A stretch of 46,595 nucleotides of DNA from an uncultured Phycisphaerales bacterium (GCA_903845195.1 CAIMWO010000015.1:1-46595); one strand, 5' to 3'; positions 8,877 to 18,128 are shown, counted from the first letter of the stretch. The notes: a model not told the origin generated them from the sequence alone. Program-made: numbers and translations.

Positions 8877-8970
8877 CCAGGACCTCCAGGCAGCTCCGGG
8901 TTTTCAGCGACGCGTACATTGTAGCTTGGGGCGAAGGGTTCGCCTATGGGAAATGGCGCAGTGGGTTGTG

Positions 8971-10110
8971 CTATTCGGTGGTGGCGAGTTCCTCCGGGGG
9001 GGCGATGAGGGAGGCGAGGCGGTTCTCTTTGATGGCGGTGCGGATGTCGATCATCCAGCGCTGGAAGAATCTTAAATTGTGTATGGAAATGAGGGTGGGG
9101 CCGAGCATCTCTTCGACGGAGAACATGTGGCGGAGGTAGCCGCGGGAGAAGTTGCGGCAGCAGTAGCAGTCGCAGGATTCTTCGAGGGGACGTGGGTCGT
9201 TGGTGTACTTGGCGTTGCGCAGGCGGCGGGGGCCGTCGTAGGTGAAGGCCAGGCCGTTGCGGCCGTTGCGGGTGGGCAGGACGCAGTCGAACATGTCGAT
9301 GCCAAGCTTGACGGCTTCGAGGATGTCGTGGGCGTAGCCAACGCCCATGAGGTAGCGGGGCTTGGTGTCGGGGAGGAGGGGGGCGGTGTGGCGGATGGTG
9401 TCGACCATGCGAATGTGTCCTTCGCCGACTGCCAGTCCGCCGAGGGCATAGCCGGGCAGGTCGAGTGCGGACAGGGCCCGGGCGCTGGCGGCACGGAGTT
9501 CGAGGCTGGTGCCGCCCTGGACGATGCCGAAGAGATTGCAGTGCACGCCTATTCCGTCAGCCAGGAGTTTCTCGTGAGCGATTTTGCACAGTTCGGCCCA
9601 GCGGTGGGTGCGATCGAGGGCGGCGTTGAGGCGTTCGGGGGTGCAATCGGCGGGGGGGCAATCATCGAAGGCCATGGTGATGTCGGCACCGAGGAGGTGC
9701 TGAATACGCATGCATTCGGCAGGGGTCAGGCGGATGGGGGAGCCGTCGATGTGCGACTTAAACGTCACGCCCCCACCTTTCTGGTCGTCAAATTCGCGGA
9801 GGTCGGAGAGGGAGAAGATCTGGAAGCCGCCGGAGTCGGTGAGCATGGGGCCGTTCCAGCCGGAGAATTTTTGCAGGCCGCCGAGGGTGTGAATGACTTC
9901 AGCGGTGGGGCGGAGCATGAGGTGGTAGGTGTTTCCGAGGATGATCTGGGCGCCGGTGGCGCGGGCCTGGTCGGGGGTGACGCCTTTGATGGAGCCGCGG
10001 GTGCCGACGGCCATGAAGGCGGGGGTCTCGAAGGTGCCGTGAGCGGTGGTGACGGTGCCGAGGCGGGCGGCGGAGGAGGCATCGCGGTGGCGGATGGCGA
10101 AATCGAGCAT
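8971..10110 (-). CDS. tgt: Queuine tRNA-ribosyltransferase (tRNA-guanine transglycosylase)
   Basis: Swaps G34 of GUN-anticodon tRNAs for preQ1 on the way to queuosine. All key elements are visible: DSGGFQIFSL with Asp92 (E. coli Asp89), the nucleophile Asp275 in DCVLPTRNGRNG (E. coli Asp264), and the zinc site C313-x-C315-x2-C318 with a histidine about 26 residues later in SIHNLRFF. Length 379 is normal (E. coli 375). A GGAG lies 9 bases before the ATG. The other queuosine genes (queA, queC-F) are not in the window. Upstream lies a dispersed repeat (10141-10168) and then the divergent chaperone gene. Confidence 0.96.
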   Translation of the reverse strand: MLDFAIRHRDASSAARLGTVTTAHGTFETPAFMAVGTRGSIKGVTPDQARATGAQIILGNTYHLMLRPTAEVIHTLGGLQKFSGWNGPMLTDSGGFQIFSLSDLREFDDQKGGGVTFKSHIDGSPIRLTPAECMRIQHLLGADITMAFDDCPPADCTPERLNAALDRTHRWAELCKIAHEKLLADGIGVHCNLFGIVQGGTSLELRAASARALSALDLPGYALGGLAVGEGHIRMVDTIRHTAPLLPDTKPRYLMGVGYAHDILEAVKLGIDMFDCVLPTRNGRNGLAFTYDGPRRLRNAKYTNDPRPLEESCDCYCCRNFSRGYLRHMFSVEEMLGPTLISIHNLRFFQRWMIDIRTAIKENRLASLIAPPEELATTE

Positions 10111-10140
10111 GAGGGGCTACTCCGAGCTTCACTGTTACTT

Positions 10141-10168
10141 TCACCACCAAAGCACCAAGACACCAAGG
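10141..10168. repeat. Dispersed CAC-AG repeat (CACCAAAG type)
   Basis: Three 8-bp units CACCAAAG / CACCAAGA / CACCAAGG between tgt and the divergent chaperone gene. A near copy lies at 42805-42832. Confidence 0.65.
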
Positions 10169-10255
10169 TTTATTGGGGGGGAAAGGCTTGGGGTCCGGGC
10201 GTTTTGGCGGTTCTAGACGTCCTTGGCGGACCGGGTGAATGGGCTGGCCTGGCGC

Positions 10256-10284
10256 TTGGACGCACTAGGGTATTCGTTTATGCT
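10256..10284 (+). promoter_or_regulatory. Candidate sigma-70-type promoter
   Basis: TTGGAC (10256-10261), 17-base spacer, TATGCT (10279-10284). It lies about 40 bases before the GTG start of the chaperone-like gene. Confidence 0.45.
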
Positions 10285-10322
10285 ACCCGGTTCTCATCAA
10301 TTTGAAACAGGAGCGGCCGCCA

Positions 10323-12305
10323 GTGAGAAATATGTCGCGAAAGTATGGTAAGTACATTCTGGTCATCATGGGCGTGGTCCTGATGATCACGTTTGTGAGT
10401 CCGCGATTCAGCAATAGCGGCACCAACGCCAACGGGGTGCGCGGTCTGTTGGGGGGGAAGAAGGTGACGAACAACGATATTCGGATCGCCGAATTTGAGG
10501 CGAATCTGCTGCGGTCGTTCGTAACGGACAATCCGCGGCGGTATCAGTTTTTGCCTCCGGACAGGCTGCTCGGCACGCGCGATCCCAATTTGATGTGGTA
10601 TCTGCTGGTGCAAGAGGCGCGGCAGAACGGCATTGCCGCGACGGAGTCGGAAGTGACGGGGGCCATTCAGGGGACCGGGACGACGGAAGAGGAGTTTCAG
10701 AAGTTTCTGTCGGACCATGGGAGCACGCAGCGGGATTTCCGGCTGGCGGTGCAGCACGAATTGATGATTCGGAAGCTGGCGGAGACGGCGATGCGTTCGG
10801 TGCCGGTGTCACTGCCGCAGCTGGAATACATTGCGGACCAGATGCGTTCGACGGTGCAGGTGACGTATGCCGCGCAGGAGGTGGGGAAACTATTTTCGAG
10901 CAAGCCGTTCGAGCCGGCGGAAGACGCAATCAACCATCAGTTTGAATTGTACAAGGGCGTGCTGGCGAGCACAGGCGAGAAGGAGCCGCCGCTGATCGAC
11001 GGTCACACGTATCCGTTCGGCTACAAGTGGCCGGATCGGGTGAAGGTGGAGTATGTGAAGTTCGACCGTGCGGGGATCAGGTCGCTGATCAAGCCGACGC
11101 AGGACGATGTGATCGAGGCGTACCAGACTTACAAGGCGGATCCATCGCGGTTCAAGACCGAGGGTCCGTCGGTGACGCAGGTCGGTCCGTCGACGCAGCC
11201 GAAGTTCAAGCCGTTTGAGGACGTCAAGGCGCAGCTGATCGATGAGCAGATCGACGCGCGGGTGACGAAGCTGATGCGGAAGATGACTGAGCGTGCGCAG
11301 ACGCTGGCCCAGGATGCGTGGAAAGACGCCAAGTTGGATGACAAGGGGTATTACGAAGAGTTGCCGCGGGAGAGCTGGCCGAAATTCGAGAGTATTGCGA
11401 CGGACATTCAGAAGCAGCGGGAGTTTCTGGGATATCTGCCGGACGTGTACCAGGACGGCGTGTGGCGTGGGGAGAGGGATCTGGCCGAACTGCCGGGAAT
11501 CGGGCAGGCGGTTCTGCAGACGCCGCGGGAACAGATCGCGTTTACGCGTCTGGCGACGCGTGTGCGGGCGCTGCTCGAGAAGAATGATCCGCTGACGCGG
11601 CTGCATCTGCAGTTGGGGGTTGCCGGGCCGCTGCTGATGGAAGTGGAGAAGAACGAGAAGGGCGAAGCGAAGGTCAAGAGCATGTACCTGTACCGCGTGA
11701 GCTTTGCCGAGAAGTCTCATGAGCCGGCAAAAGTGGAGGAAGTGCGGGACCAGGTGGTGCGGGATCTCAAGAAGCTGTCGAGCTACGAGGGTTTGAAGAA
11801 GCAGGCGGAGGCGCTGGCGACGGAGTCGGAGCACGGGAGCCTGGCGCGGCTGGCCGAGACGCGGGGATTTGCAGTCAAGACAACGACGCCATTTGCCCGT
11901 ATGGAGGTCAAGTACCGGCAGGTGGTGATGTACGGATATCCGATGCAGTTGCCGGCGGGTCTGGGGATGGCGCAGGTGCCGGGGCTGGGGGATGTTCCCG
12001 AGTTCGTCAGCGCGGCCTTTGGGCTGGTGGCGCAGGAGAAGGCGACGACGCAAGCCGCCGGCAAGCGTGTTTCTCCAATCGTGACGTTGCCGCTGGATCG
12101 GAAGCTGGAAGTGTTTGTGCTTTCATTGGCCAAGTATGAGCCGGCGACAGTGGATGCGTTCAACAAGGAGCGGGGCGATTTTGAAAGGGACGCACTGATG
12201 GAACGCCAGGAGGCATTCCAGCGCGATTGGGCGCGGATGGAAGCGGTGGCGGCGCGGGTGAAGTTCGTTCCCGAGGGCGATTTTCCGCAGGACAAAGGGG
12301 AATAA
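10323..12305 (+). CDS. Membrane-anchored SurA/PpiD-like folding factor
   Basis: A 660-residue protein with one N-terminal membrane segment (YILVIMGVVLMITFVSP) and a large periplasmic part. The region after the anchor (VTNNDIRIAEFEANLLRSF, then LVQEARQNGIAATESEV and FQKFLSDHGSTQRDFR) follows the SurA N-terminal chaperone pattern found in SurA and PpiD. No clear PpiC-type parvulin core is visible, so prolyl isomerase activity is doubtful. The middle and end are charged helices. I chose GTG at 10323 because AGGAG (10309-10313) lies 9 bases upstream; that AGGAG falls inside the longer version starting with TTG at 10302. It probably helps envelope proteins fold. Confidence 0.65.
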   Translation: MRNMSRKYGKYILVIMGVVLMITFVSPRFSNSGTNANGVRGLLGGKKVTNNDIRIAEFEANLLRSFVTDNPRRYQFLPPDRLLGTRDPNLMWYLLVQEARQNGIAATESEVTGAIQGTGTTEEEFQKFLSDHGSTQRDFRLAVQHELMIRKLAETAMRSVPVSLPQLEYIADQMRSTVQVTYAAQEVGKLFSSKPFEPAEDAINHQFELYKGVLASTGEKEPPLIDGHTYPFGYKWPDRVKVEYVKFDRAGIRSLIKPTQDDVIEAYQTYKADPSRFKTEGPSVTQVGPSTQPKFKPFEDVKAQLIDEQIDARVTKLMRKMTERAQTLAQDAWKDAKLDDKGYYEELPRESWPKFESIATDIQKQREFLGYLPDVYQDGVWRGERDLAELPGIGQAVLQTPREQIAFTRLATRVRALLEKNDPLTRLHLQLGVAGPLLMEVEKNEKGEAKVKSMYLYRVSFAEKSHEPAKVEEVRDQVVRDLKKLSSYEGLKKQAEALATESEHGSLARLAETRGFAVKTTTPFARMEVKYRQVVMYGYPMQLPAGLGMAQVPGLGDVPEFVSAAFGLVAQEKATTQAAGKRVSPIVTLPLDRKLEVFVLSLAKYEPATVDAFNKERGDFERDALMERQEAFQRDWARMEAVAARVKFVPEGDFPQDKGE

Positions 12306-12329
12306 CGGCTCTGCGCGAGGCGCTATCGA

Positions 12330-13181
<852 letters not shown>

Positions 13182-13248
13182 TCATGCTCCGATCGTGAAG
13201 GGGCGGGCCGGTGTTATTGGTGACGGGAGACCATCGAAGAGTTGTGGA

Positions 13249-14637
13249 TCATGTAGGGAACTCCCGCGTCTTTTGTGCGACGATTTCGGGAAGCCACTGC
13301 AAGGAGTTTAACACGCCATCGCAAAGATGCCGCATATTTTCTTCTCGGATGGCCAGAGGAGGCATGATGACGATGACGTCTGCGAGGGGTCGCATGAGGA
13401 GGTTGAGGGAGCGCATTTTGGTGCACAGCGCGCCGCCGACACGCCAGGCGGAGGGGAAGGGCGTGCGGGAGGTTTTGTCGGCGACCAGTTCGATGGCGCC
13501 GATGAGGCCGAGGTGACGGACATCGCCGACGTAGGGGTATTTGCGGGCTTTTTCCAGTGTCTTCGCGAGGATTGCTGACATGCGCTGGACATGAACGAGT
13601 AGATGGGTCTGATCGAAGAGATCGAGCGATGCCAGCGCGACGGCGCAGGCGAGGGGGTGGCCGGTGAAGGTGTGGCCGTGAAAGAAGGTCTTTTCGGGGT
13701 TCACGCGGGGATCGGCGTAGAAGGCATCGAAGATTTTTCTTGTGGTGAGGGTGACACCAAGGGGCATATAGCCGGCGGTGAGGCCTTTGGAGAGACAGAG
13801 GAGGTCGGGGGTTACTCTGCCTTGCTCAGCCGCGAACATGGTGCCGGTGCGGCCGAAGCCGGTCATCACTTCATCGAAGATCAGCAGGGTGCGGTAACGG
13901 TCGGCCAGGGCGCGGAGTTGTCCGAGGATTTCGGGGGGGTAAATGATCATGCCGCCGGCGCCGAGGACGAGCGGCTCGACGATGATTCCGGCATAGGCAT
14001 GGGGGTTGGCCTTCAGCAGTCGTTCGATTTGGGCGAGGGAATCGGGTTGGGTGGGAGGCGATACGAAATCGACGGGGAAGCAGAGGGATTTGAACGCGGC
14101 GTGGAAGATAGGGATGCCGCCCAGCGAGACGGCGCCGAGTGTATCGCCGTGGTAGGCGTTGCCCAGCGCGATGAAGCGGGTGCGCGTGTCTGATCCCGGG
14201 GTGGGGCTGGCGACGTTCCGCCAATACTGGTAGGCCATTTTACAGGCAACCTCGACAGCGGTGGAGCCGTCATCAGAGTAGAAGACCTTGTCGAGTGCGA
14301 GGCCGCAGGCGTGGACGAGTTCGACGAGACGTTTGGCCAGGAGGATTGAGGGAATGTTGCCGAGGCCAAGCAGGGAACTGTGGGCGATCTGGTCGAGCTG
14401 GGCTTTGACGGCGCTATCGAGTTCCGGCACGCAGTGGCCGTGAACGTTGCACCAAATGGAGCTGGTGCCGTCGATATAGCGGCGTCCTTCGGTGTCGAAG
14501 AGGAATTCGCGCTCGCCGCGGGCGATGATGAGGATGTCCTTGTCTTCGCACCACGGTTTCATCGGGGTGAAGGGGTGCCAGAGGTACTGGCGATCCCAGT
14601 CGATCAGTTGCCGGGTGGAATGGGTCTGTGGGCTCAT
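13249..14637 (-). CDS. bioA: Adenosylmethionine-8-amino-7-oxononanoate aminotransferase BioA
   Basis: PLP enzyme that transfers an amino group from S-adenosylmethionine to KAPA to form diaminopelargonate. Signatures: the N-terminal WHPFTPM, DGTSSIWCNVHGH, DDGSTAVEVACKMAYQYW, LIFDEVMTGFGRTG, and the PLP lysine in LSKGLTAGYMPLG (Lys284, E. coli Lys274). I placed the start at the ATG at 14637 (MSPQTHSTRQL); the open frame extends 21 codons further, but that part overlaps the divergent upstream region and looks non-coding. Only 38 bases separate it from the divergent pcm start, so promoters must overlap there. Confidence 0.95.
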   Translation of the reverse strand: MSPQTHSTRQLIDWDRQYLWHPFTPMKPWCEDKDILIIARGEREFLFDTEGRRYIDGTSSIWCNVHGHCVPELDSAVKAQLDQIAHSSLLGLGNIPSILLAKRLVELVHACGLALDKVFYSDDGSTAVEVACKMAYQYWRNVASPTPGSDTRTRFIALGNAYHGDTLGAVSLGGIPIFHAAFKSLCFPVDFVSPPTQPDSLAQIERLLKANPHAYAGIIVEPLVLGAGGMIIYPPEILGQLRALADRYRTLLIFDEVMTGFGRTGTMFAAEQGRVTPDLLCLSKGLTAGYMPLGVTLTTRKIFDAFYADPRVNPEKTFFHGHTFTGHPLACAVALASLDLFDQTHLLVHVQRMSAILAKTLEKARKYPYVGDVRHLGLIGAIELVADKTSRTPFPSAWRVGGALCTKMRSLNLLMRPLADVIVIMPPLAIREENMRHLCDGVLNSLQWLPEIVAQKTREFPT

Positions 14638-14675
14638 GAAGCTTATAATGAAGCGAAACGGGATGCGAGGCAAAC

Positions 14676-15374
14676 GTGTTGACGGGCCAACAGGATCCAT
14701 ATGCGGCGGCGCGGGGGCGGATGGTCGAAGAGCAGCTTCGCCCGCGGGGCATTGTGTCGAGAAAAGTGCTCGAGGTGATGCGGGAGATGCCGCGGCATTT
14801 GTTTATTTCGAAGGAGCATCGCGACGAGGCCTACGATGACGGGGCGTTGCCGAGCTTGGAGGGGCAGACGATCTCGCAGCCCTACATGGTGGCGGCGATG
14901 ACGCAAGAATTGCGGCTTGAACCGGGGCAGCGGGTGCTGGAGTTGGGCACGGGAACGGGGTATCAGACGGCGATCCTGGGGCGATTGGTGGCGGGAGACG
15001 GCGGGAGCGTGTGGACGATTGAACGTGCGGCCGCACTGACGGCGCTGGCGCAGCGGATGCTCGGTGCGCTGGCCATCACGAATGTGCACTACGCGGTCGG
15101 CGATGGGACGGCCGGCTGGCCGGCGGAGCTGTGGGATCGTGCAGGGCTGGTGGAGTTTGATCGCATACTGGTGACGGCCGGTGCGCCGGATATTCCGGAT
15201 CCATTGCTGAGGCAATTGGCCGATGGGGGGATGATGGTGGTGCCGCTGGGTGGGCGCGAAATACAGACGCTGACGCGCGTGGAAAAAAGCCAGGGGCATT
15301 TGCGGAAGACCGCATTATTCGATTGCCGTTTCGTACCGCTGGTGGGGGAATATGGGTGGGGGAACGGTGTTTAG
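14676..15374 (+). CDS. pcm: Protein-L-isoaspartate O-methyltransferase
   Basis: Repairs isoaspartyl residues in ageing proteins using S-adenosylmethionine. The family motifs are present: the TISQPYMVAAMTQEL substrate loop, the SAM motif VLELGTGTGYQTA, ILVTAGAPDIP, and the end RFVPLVGEYGWG. Length 232 is slightly above E. coli Pcm (208). Translation starts at GTG 14676 with GCGAGG about 5 bases upstream. The TAG stop (15372-15374) lies inside the left inverted repeat of the adjoining RAYT element and overlaps the convergent RAYT stop codon. The protein end looks of normal length, so the element seems to have landed exactly at the gene end or replaced the last codons. Confidence 0.94.
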   Translation: MLTGQQDPYAAARGRMVEEQLRPRGIVSRKVLEVMREMPRHLFISKEHRDEAYDDGALPSLEGQTISQPYMVAAMTQELRLEPGQRVLELGTGTGYQTAILGRLVAGDGGSVWTIERAAALTALAQRMLGALAITNVHYAVGDGTAGWPAELWDRAGLVEFDRILVTAGAPDIPDPLLRQLADGGMMVVPLGGREIQTLTRVEKSQGHLRKTALFDCRFVPLVGEYGWGNGV

Positions 15375-15400
15375 CGGTCGCCCAGCGGGCGACGCGTCGA
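15370..15400. repeat. Left inverted repeat of RAYT element
   Basis: 31-bp end repeat containing the palindrome GTCGCCC-AGC-GGGCGAC. It matches the reverse complement of 16058-16088 at 29 of 31 positions. It carries the TAG of pcm and the TAA of the RAYT gene. Confidence 0.9.
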
Positions 15401-16021
15401 TGTGTACTCGCTCGCGGCAGGGATAATCGGTTTTGTAACGCTGGATGATGTGATAAACGACCAGTGCTGGGGCCGTTTGTGTTCCTTAACTGGGTTCTCT
15501 TCAACATATCGGATGGCATTGCTCAGCTGCGCGTGATTGTCGATGAACACCTTCCAGCACTTGCGTGCCCAGGGAGAGAGCGATTTCGCGCTGGGCATGC
15601 ACGGCATGGGATGCATGTTTCGCCTGATCAGCGCTTTGGTTGCTTCACCTTTGAATAAGCCAACGAGGTACTCCACGTTGTATTGGTGACGGGCGAAGAC
15701 CAAATGCACGTGCGCGGGAAGGATGGAACATGCGAGGACCGTTGCGCCGGTTTTCTGGATGGCGATGGAGAAGCCTTCCGCAATGGCAAGAGCCTGATGG
15801 CCGTCGAAGATAACTGGAGGGTGGGCAAGGGCTTCTTTGGCGGCGATACGCTTCGTGCGATCATGGGGGTGATGAGCGACTGATGCTCGGGTTTCGATCT
15901 TGGTGGCTTTGCCGAAGCGTACGAGCTCCCAGTTGCGGACGAAGTTGGACCAACTGCCGCGTGGGTCGTTGGGGAGCCAGAAACCGTAAGCGGTGAAGAT
16001 GACGTGGTGGGCGAGAATCAT
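15371..16021 (-). CDS. REP-associated tyrosine transposase (RAYT, Y1/IS200-like)
   Basis: A 216-residue single-strand transposase of the TnpA-REP type. It begins with HHVIFTAYGFWLPNDPRGSWS, a start typical of this subgroup, and has the HUH-type pair His104-x-His106 in LPAHVHLVFAR. Tyr114 and Tyr118 (QYNVEYLVGLFKGEATKAL) are candidates for the catalytic tyrosine. The C-terminal SxxxxRYVEENPVKE segment is also family-typical. The last nine residues (STRRPLGDR) are encoded by the left inverted repeat itself. The gene sits between two REP-like palindromic inverted repeats, as expected of a REP-handling enzyme. It appears intact. Confidence 0.85.
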   Translation of the reverse strand: MILAHHVIFTAYGFWLPNDPRGSWSNFVRNWELVRFGKATKIETRASVAHHPHDRTKRIAAKEALAHPPVIFDGHQALAIAEGFSIAIQKTGATVLACSILPAHVHLVFARHQYNVEYLVGLFKGEATKALIRRNMHPMPCMPSAKSLSPWARKCWKVFIDNHAQLSNAIRYVEENPVKEHKRPQHWSFITSSSVTKPIIPAASEYTSTRRPLGDR

Positions 16022-16057
16022 GCGGGTGGTCCTGGTGTTTTCTTTGGTGTATACCGT

Positions 16058-16088
16058 TCGACGTGTCGCCCGTTGGGCGACCGCTAAA
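16058..16088. repeat. Right inverted repeat of RAYT element
   Basis: Partner of 15370-15400 with 2 mismatches of 31. Internal palindrome GTCGCCC-GTT-GGGCGAC. It contains the TAG stop of parA (16084-16086, minus strand). Confidence 0.9.
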
Positions 16089-16875
16089 CTTTCATTTTCA
16101 TGACTTCTTCGGCAAGGACGGAATAATCCGCAGCGCCGGCGGAATTGGGGGCGTATTGGAAGATGGATTGTCCGAAGGAGGGCGCCTCGGCGAGTTTGAT
16201 ATTCCGACGGATCTGGGTCTGAAAGACGATGGCGTTGGACACGGGATGGTTCTGGCCGCGGGCCGAGGCGATGAAGTTGTCCACTTCACCAGTGACTTCG
16301 CCGGTCAGCCGGGCGGCGGCTTCGAATTGGCAGAAGAGAATACCGGAGATGTGAAGCTTGGGATTCAAGCCCTGGCGGACCATGGAGATGGTATCGAAAA
16401 GTTTTTCCATGCCCTGAAGAGCGAGAAAGTGGGCCTGGAGCGGCACGATGACTTCGGAGGCGTAGACCAGTGCGTTCAGAGAGAGCAGGCCGAGGGAAGG
16501 GGGGCAGTCGATGAGGACAAAATCGGCGTCGATCTTGTTTTTTTCAGCCATCTTGCGAAGGAGTGACTCGCGGCCGACGACGGAGACGAGTTCCACTTCA
16601 GCGGCGGCCAGATCGGTGGTGGCGGGGGCGACGCGGAGATTGTCGGTCACGGGGCGGAGGGCCTCGATGAGGGGGATGCCGTCAGTGAGGACGCGATAGG
16701 TGGAAATGCCCGCGGATTCGGGGTCCACGCCGAGATGGGTGGAGAGGTTGGCCTGGGGGTCGAGGTCGACGAGGACGACTTTTTTGCCGGCATCGGCGAG
16801 CGCGGCGCCGAGGTTGACGGTGGTGGTCGTTTTGCCGACGCCGCCTTTTTGGTTGAAGAGAGCGATGATCCGCAT
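16084..16875 (-). CDS. parA: ParA/Soj-type partition ATPase
   Basis: A 263-residue ATPase with the deviant Walker A KGGVGKTTTT (from Lys10), the switch LVDLDPQANLS, and DCPPSLGLLSLNAL. This is the chromosomal Soj-like class, which binds DNA non-specifically as an ATP dimer and moves ParB-origin complexes or other cargo. I use the ATG at 16875 (MRIIALFNQKGG); a TTG at 16902 would add nine residues without a better ribosome site. No parB follows: its 3' end abuts the RAYT element, so it is an orphan here. The TAG stop lies in the element's right repeat. VLAEEVMKMKV at the end is normal for the family. Confidence 0.9.
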   Translation of the reverse strand: MRIIALFNQKGGVGKTTTTVNLGAALADAGKKVVLVDLDPQANLSTHLGVDPESAGISTYRVLTDGIPLIEALRPVTDNLRVAPATTDLAAAEVELVSVVGRESLLRKMAEKNKIDADFVLIDCPPSLGLLSLNALVYASEVIVPLQAHFLALQGMEKLFDTISMVRQGLNPKLHISGILFCQFEAAARLTGEVTGEVDNFIASARGQNHPVSNAIVFQTQIRRNIKLAEAPSFGQSIFQYAPNSAGAADYSVLAEEVMKMKV

Positions 16876-16885
16876 GTGATTCCGC

Positions 16886-16913
16886 CAGTGTTCAGTGGTC
16901 AATAGGTCAGTGG
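16886..16913. repeat. Heptamer repeat, CAGTGGT family
   Basis: CAGTG-TTCAGTGGTC-AATAGGTCAGTGG, a degenerate copy of the 7-bp family also seen at 4262-4282 and 343-362, just upstream of parA. Confidence 0.6.
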
Positions 16914-16974
16914 GGCGAGCCGAAAAGTAGGGATACTGTCGCCCAAGGTGGGCGTTGTGTAAATAGCGCGCATG

Positions 16975-17001
16975 AAAAACCCGCGGGCAGGAGCCCGCGG
17001 G
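16975..17001 (-). terminator. Rho-independent terminator of the lysine-rich peptide gene
   Basis: On the minus strand, CCCGCGGGC (17001-16993) and GCCCGCGGG (16988-16980) form a 9-bp stem with a TCCT loop, followed by TTTTT (16979-16975). It lies 40 bases after the micro-gene. Confidence 0.85.
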
Positions 17002-17041
17002 CTTGTGTTGTTTCGATGCGAATGAGCATCGAGAGAAGAAG

Positions 17042-17098
17042 TTACTTCTTCTTTTTCTTAGCGACTTTCTTCTTTGCAGCCTTCTTAGCCTTTGCCAT
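17042..17098 (-). CDS. 18-residue lysine-rich micro-peptide
   Basis: Encodes MAKAKKAAKKKVAKKKKK: 11 lysines in 18 residues, the rest alanine, valine and the start methionine. It resembles a single repeat of histone-H1-like (AAKKK) tails and should bind nucleic acid or other polyanions; that is inference. Expression evidence is strong: AGGGGGTGAT ends 5 bases before the ATG, a TTGACA/CACAAT promoter lies about 50 bases upstream, and a strong terminator follows. The longer frame that includes it (to 17329) has no ribosome site and overlaps the DUF58 gene, so I reject it. Most gene callers would miss this gene because of its size. Confidence 0.6.
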   Translation of the reverse strand: MAKAKKAAKKKVAKKKKK

Positions 17099-17154
17099 CA
17101 CTATCACCCCCTTTCGGTGGTTGGCATGTGACGTTTTCGATTTGCACTTTGTGC

Positions 17155-17182
17155 ATTGTGATGCGTATCGGAAATTTGTCAA
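17155..17182 (-). promoter_or_regulatory. Sigma-70-type promoter of the micro-peptide gene
   Basis: Minus strand: TTGACA (17182-17177), 16-base spacer, CACAAT (17160-17155). Expected start near 17147, leaving about 49 bases of leader before the ATG at 17098. Confidence 0.6.
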
Positions 17183-17228
17183 TGAAAAAATGAGTAGAAG
17201 TGCGCGAAAAATTTTTACGCGCGGCGCT

Positions 17229-18128
17229 TCATCGCGCCAATCCGAGCGCGCGAAACTGCCGCAGGACGAGTTCTTCGAAGTCGCTTTGCGTGTTGGCCAG
17301 TAGACAACTGCATCCGTGCTTGTGTGCAAAAGCCTGTATTTCAGCCAGAAATGCGCTCAGTCGCTTCGCATACGCCTGCAGCACCGCGCGGTTGGCGGTG
17401 ACTTCGACGCCGGCGTTGGTTTCCATGTCGACGAGGCGCACATCGCCCAGAAGCTCCGGAGAAATTTCTTGCGGAGAAAGCGTCTGGATCATCACGACTT
17501 CATGTTTTCCGTAGCGCAGGCGCTTGATGCCGTCCTCGAAACCGGAATCGGAGAGGAAGTCGGAGATGAGAATGACGAGCCCGGCGCGCTGGGTGCGGAG
17601 CGCGAAACGCGAGAGCGACGCGTTGAGATCGGTGCGGCCGGCGGGTTTGAGGGCGGTGAGCAGGTCCATCAGGGCGAGAATGCCGTGCTTGCCGCGCATG
17701 GAGCCGGTGGAGGCGCCGAGGAAGGTGTCGGCATCGGTATCAACGGCGACGGGCGTGAAACTGACGCGATCGGTGTTGGCCAAGGCAATATAAGCGAGCG
17801 CGGCGGCAAGGCGGCGGGCGTAGTCGAACTTGGCCGGGTCGCCGTAGTTCATGGAAGCGGAGCAGTCCAAGAGAATGTGGACGGAGAGTTCCTGCTCTTC
17901 GACGAACAGGCGGAGCATGAGGGACTCGAACTTGGCATAGGCGTTCCAGTCGATGCGGCGGAAGTCATCGCCCTGCACATAGGGGCGGAAATCGGCGAAT
18001 TCGACGGAGGCACCGTGAACTGTGGACCGGCGCTCGCCCCGCGTGTCGCCGCGGAAGAGCTGCTTGGCGACGAGGGTGAGCATTTCGAGTTTTTTGAGGA
18101 AGTGCGGGGGGAAGAGTTGTTGAGGCAT
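17229..18128 (-). CDS. DUF58 protein with von Willebrand A-like MIDAS
   Basis: A 299-residue cytosolic protein. The DUF58 core is clear: GERRSTVHGASVEFADFRPYVQGDDFRRIDWNAYAK, followed by the metal-site motif DCSAS (Asp88, Ser90, Ser92) and LVILISDFLSD. DUF58 proteins usually work with a MoxR AAA ATPase in protein maturation or stress functions, but no moxR gene adjoins it here. I use the ATG at 18128; a GTG two codons upstream is possible. Its 3' end lies about 45 bases from the micro-peptide promoter, so that small gene is probably transcribed separately. Confidence 0.85.
   Translation of the reverse strand: MPQQLFPPHFLKKLEMLTLVAKQLFRGDTRGERRSTVHGASVEFADFRPYVQGDDFRRIDWNAYAKFESLMLRLFVEEQELSVHILLDCSASMNYGDPAKFDYARRLAAALAYIALANTDRVSFTPVAVDTDADTFLGASTGSMRGKHGILALMDLLTALKPAGRTDLNASLSRFALRTQRAGLVILISDFLSDSGFEDGIKRLRYGKHEVVMIQTLSPQEISPELLGDVRLVDMETNAGVEVTANRAVLQAYAKRLSAFLAEIQAFAHKHGCSCLLANTQSDFEELVLRQFRALGLAR

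Larger units (their letters stand above)
15370..16088. mobile_element. RAYT element bounded by REP-like inverted repeats
   Basis: 719-bp unit: left repeat 15370-15400, RAYT gene, right repeat 16058-16088. Each end contains a 7-bp-stem palindrome (GTCGCCC/GGGCGAC). It lies between convergent pcm and parA and supplies the stop codons of both. I could not identify a clear target duplication outside the repeats. Confidence 0.75.

Noticed and set aside
9079..10305. 408-codon open frame antisense to tgt
   Set aside because: tgt has all catalytic and zinc residues; this frame is a compositional shadow.
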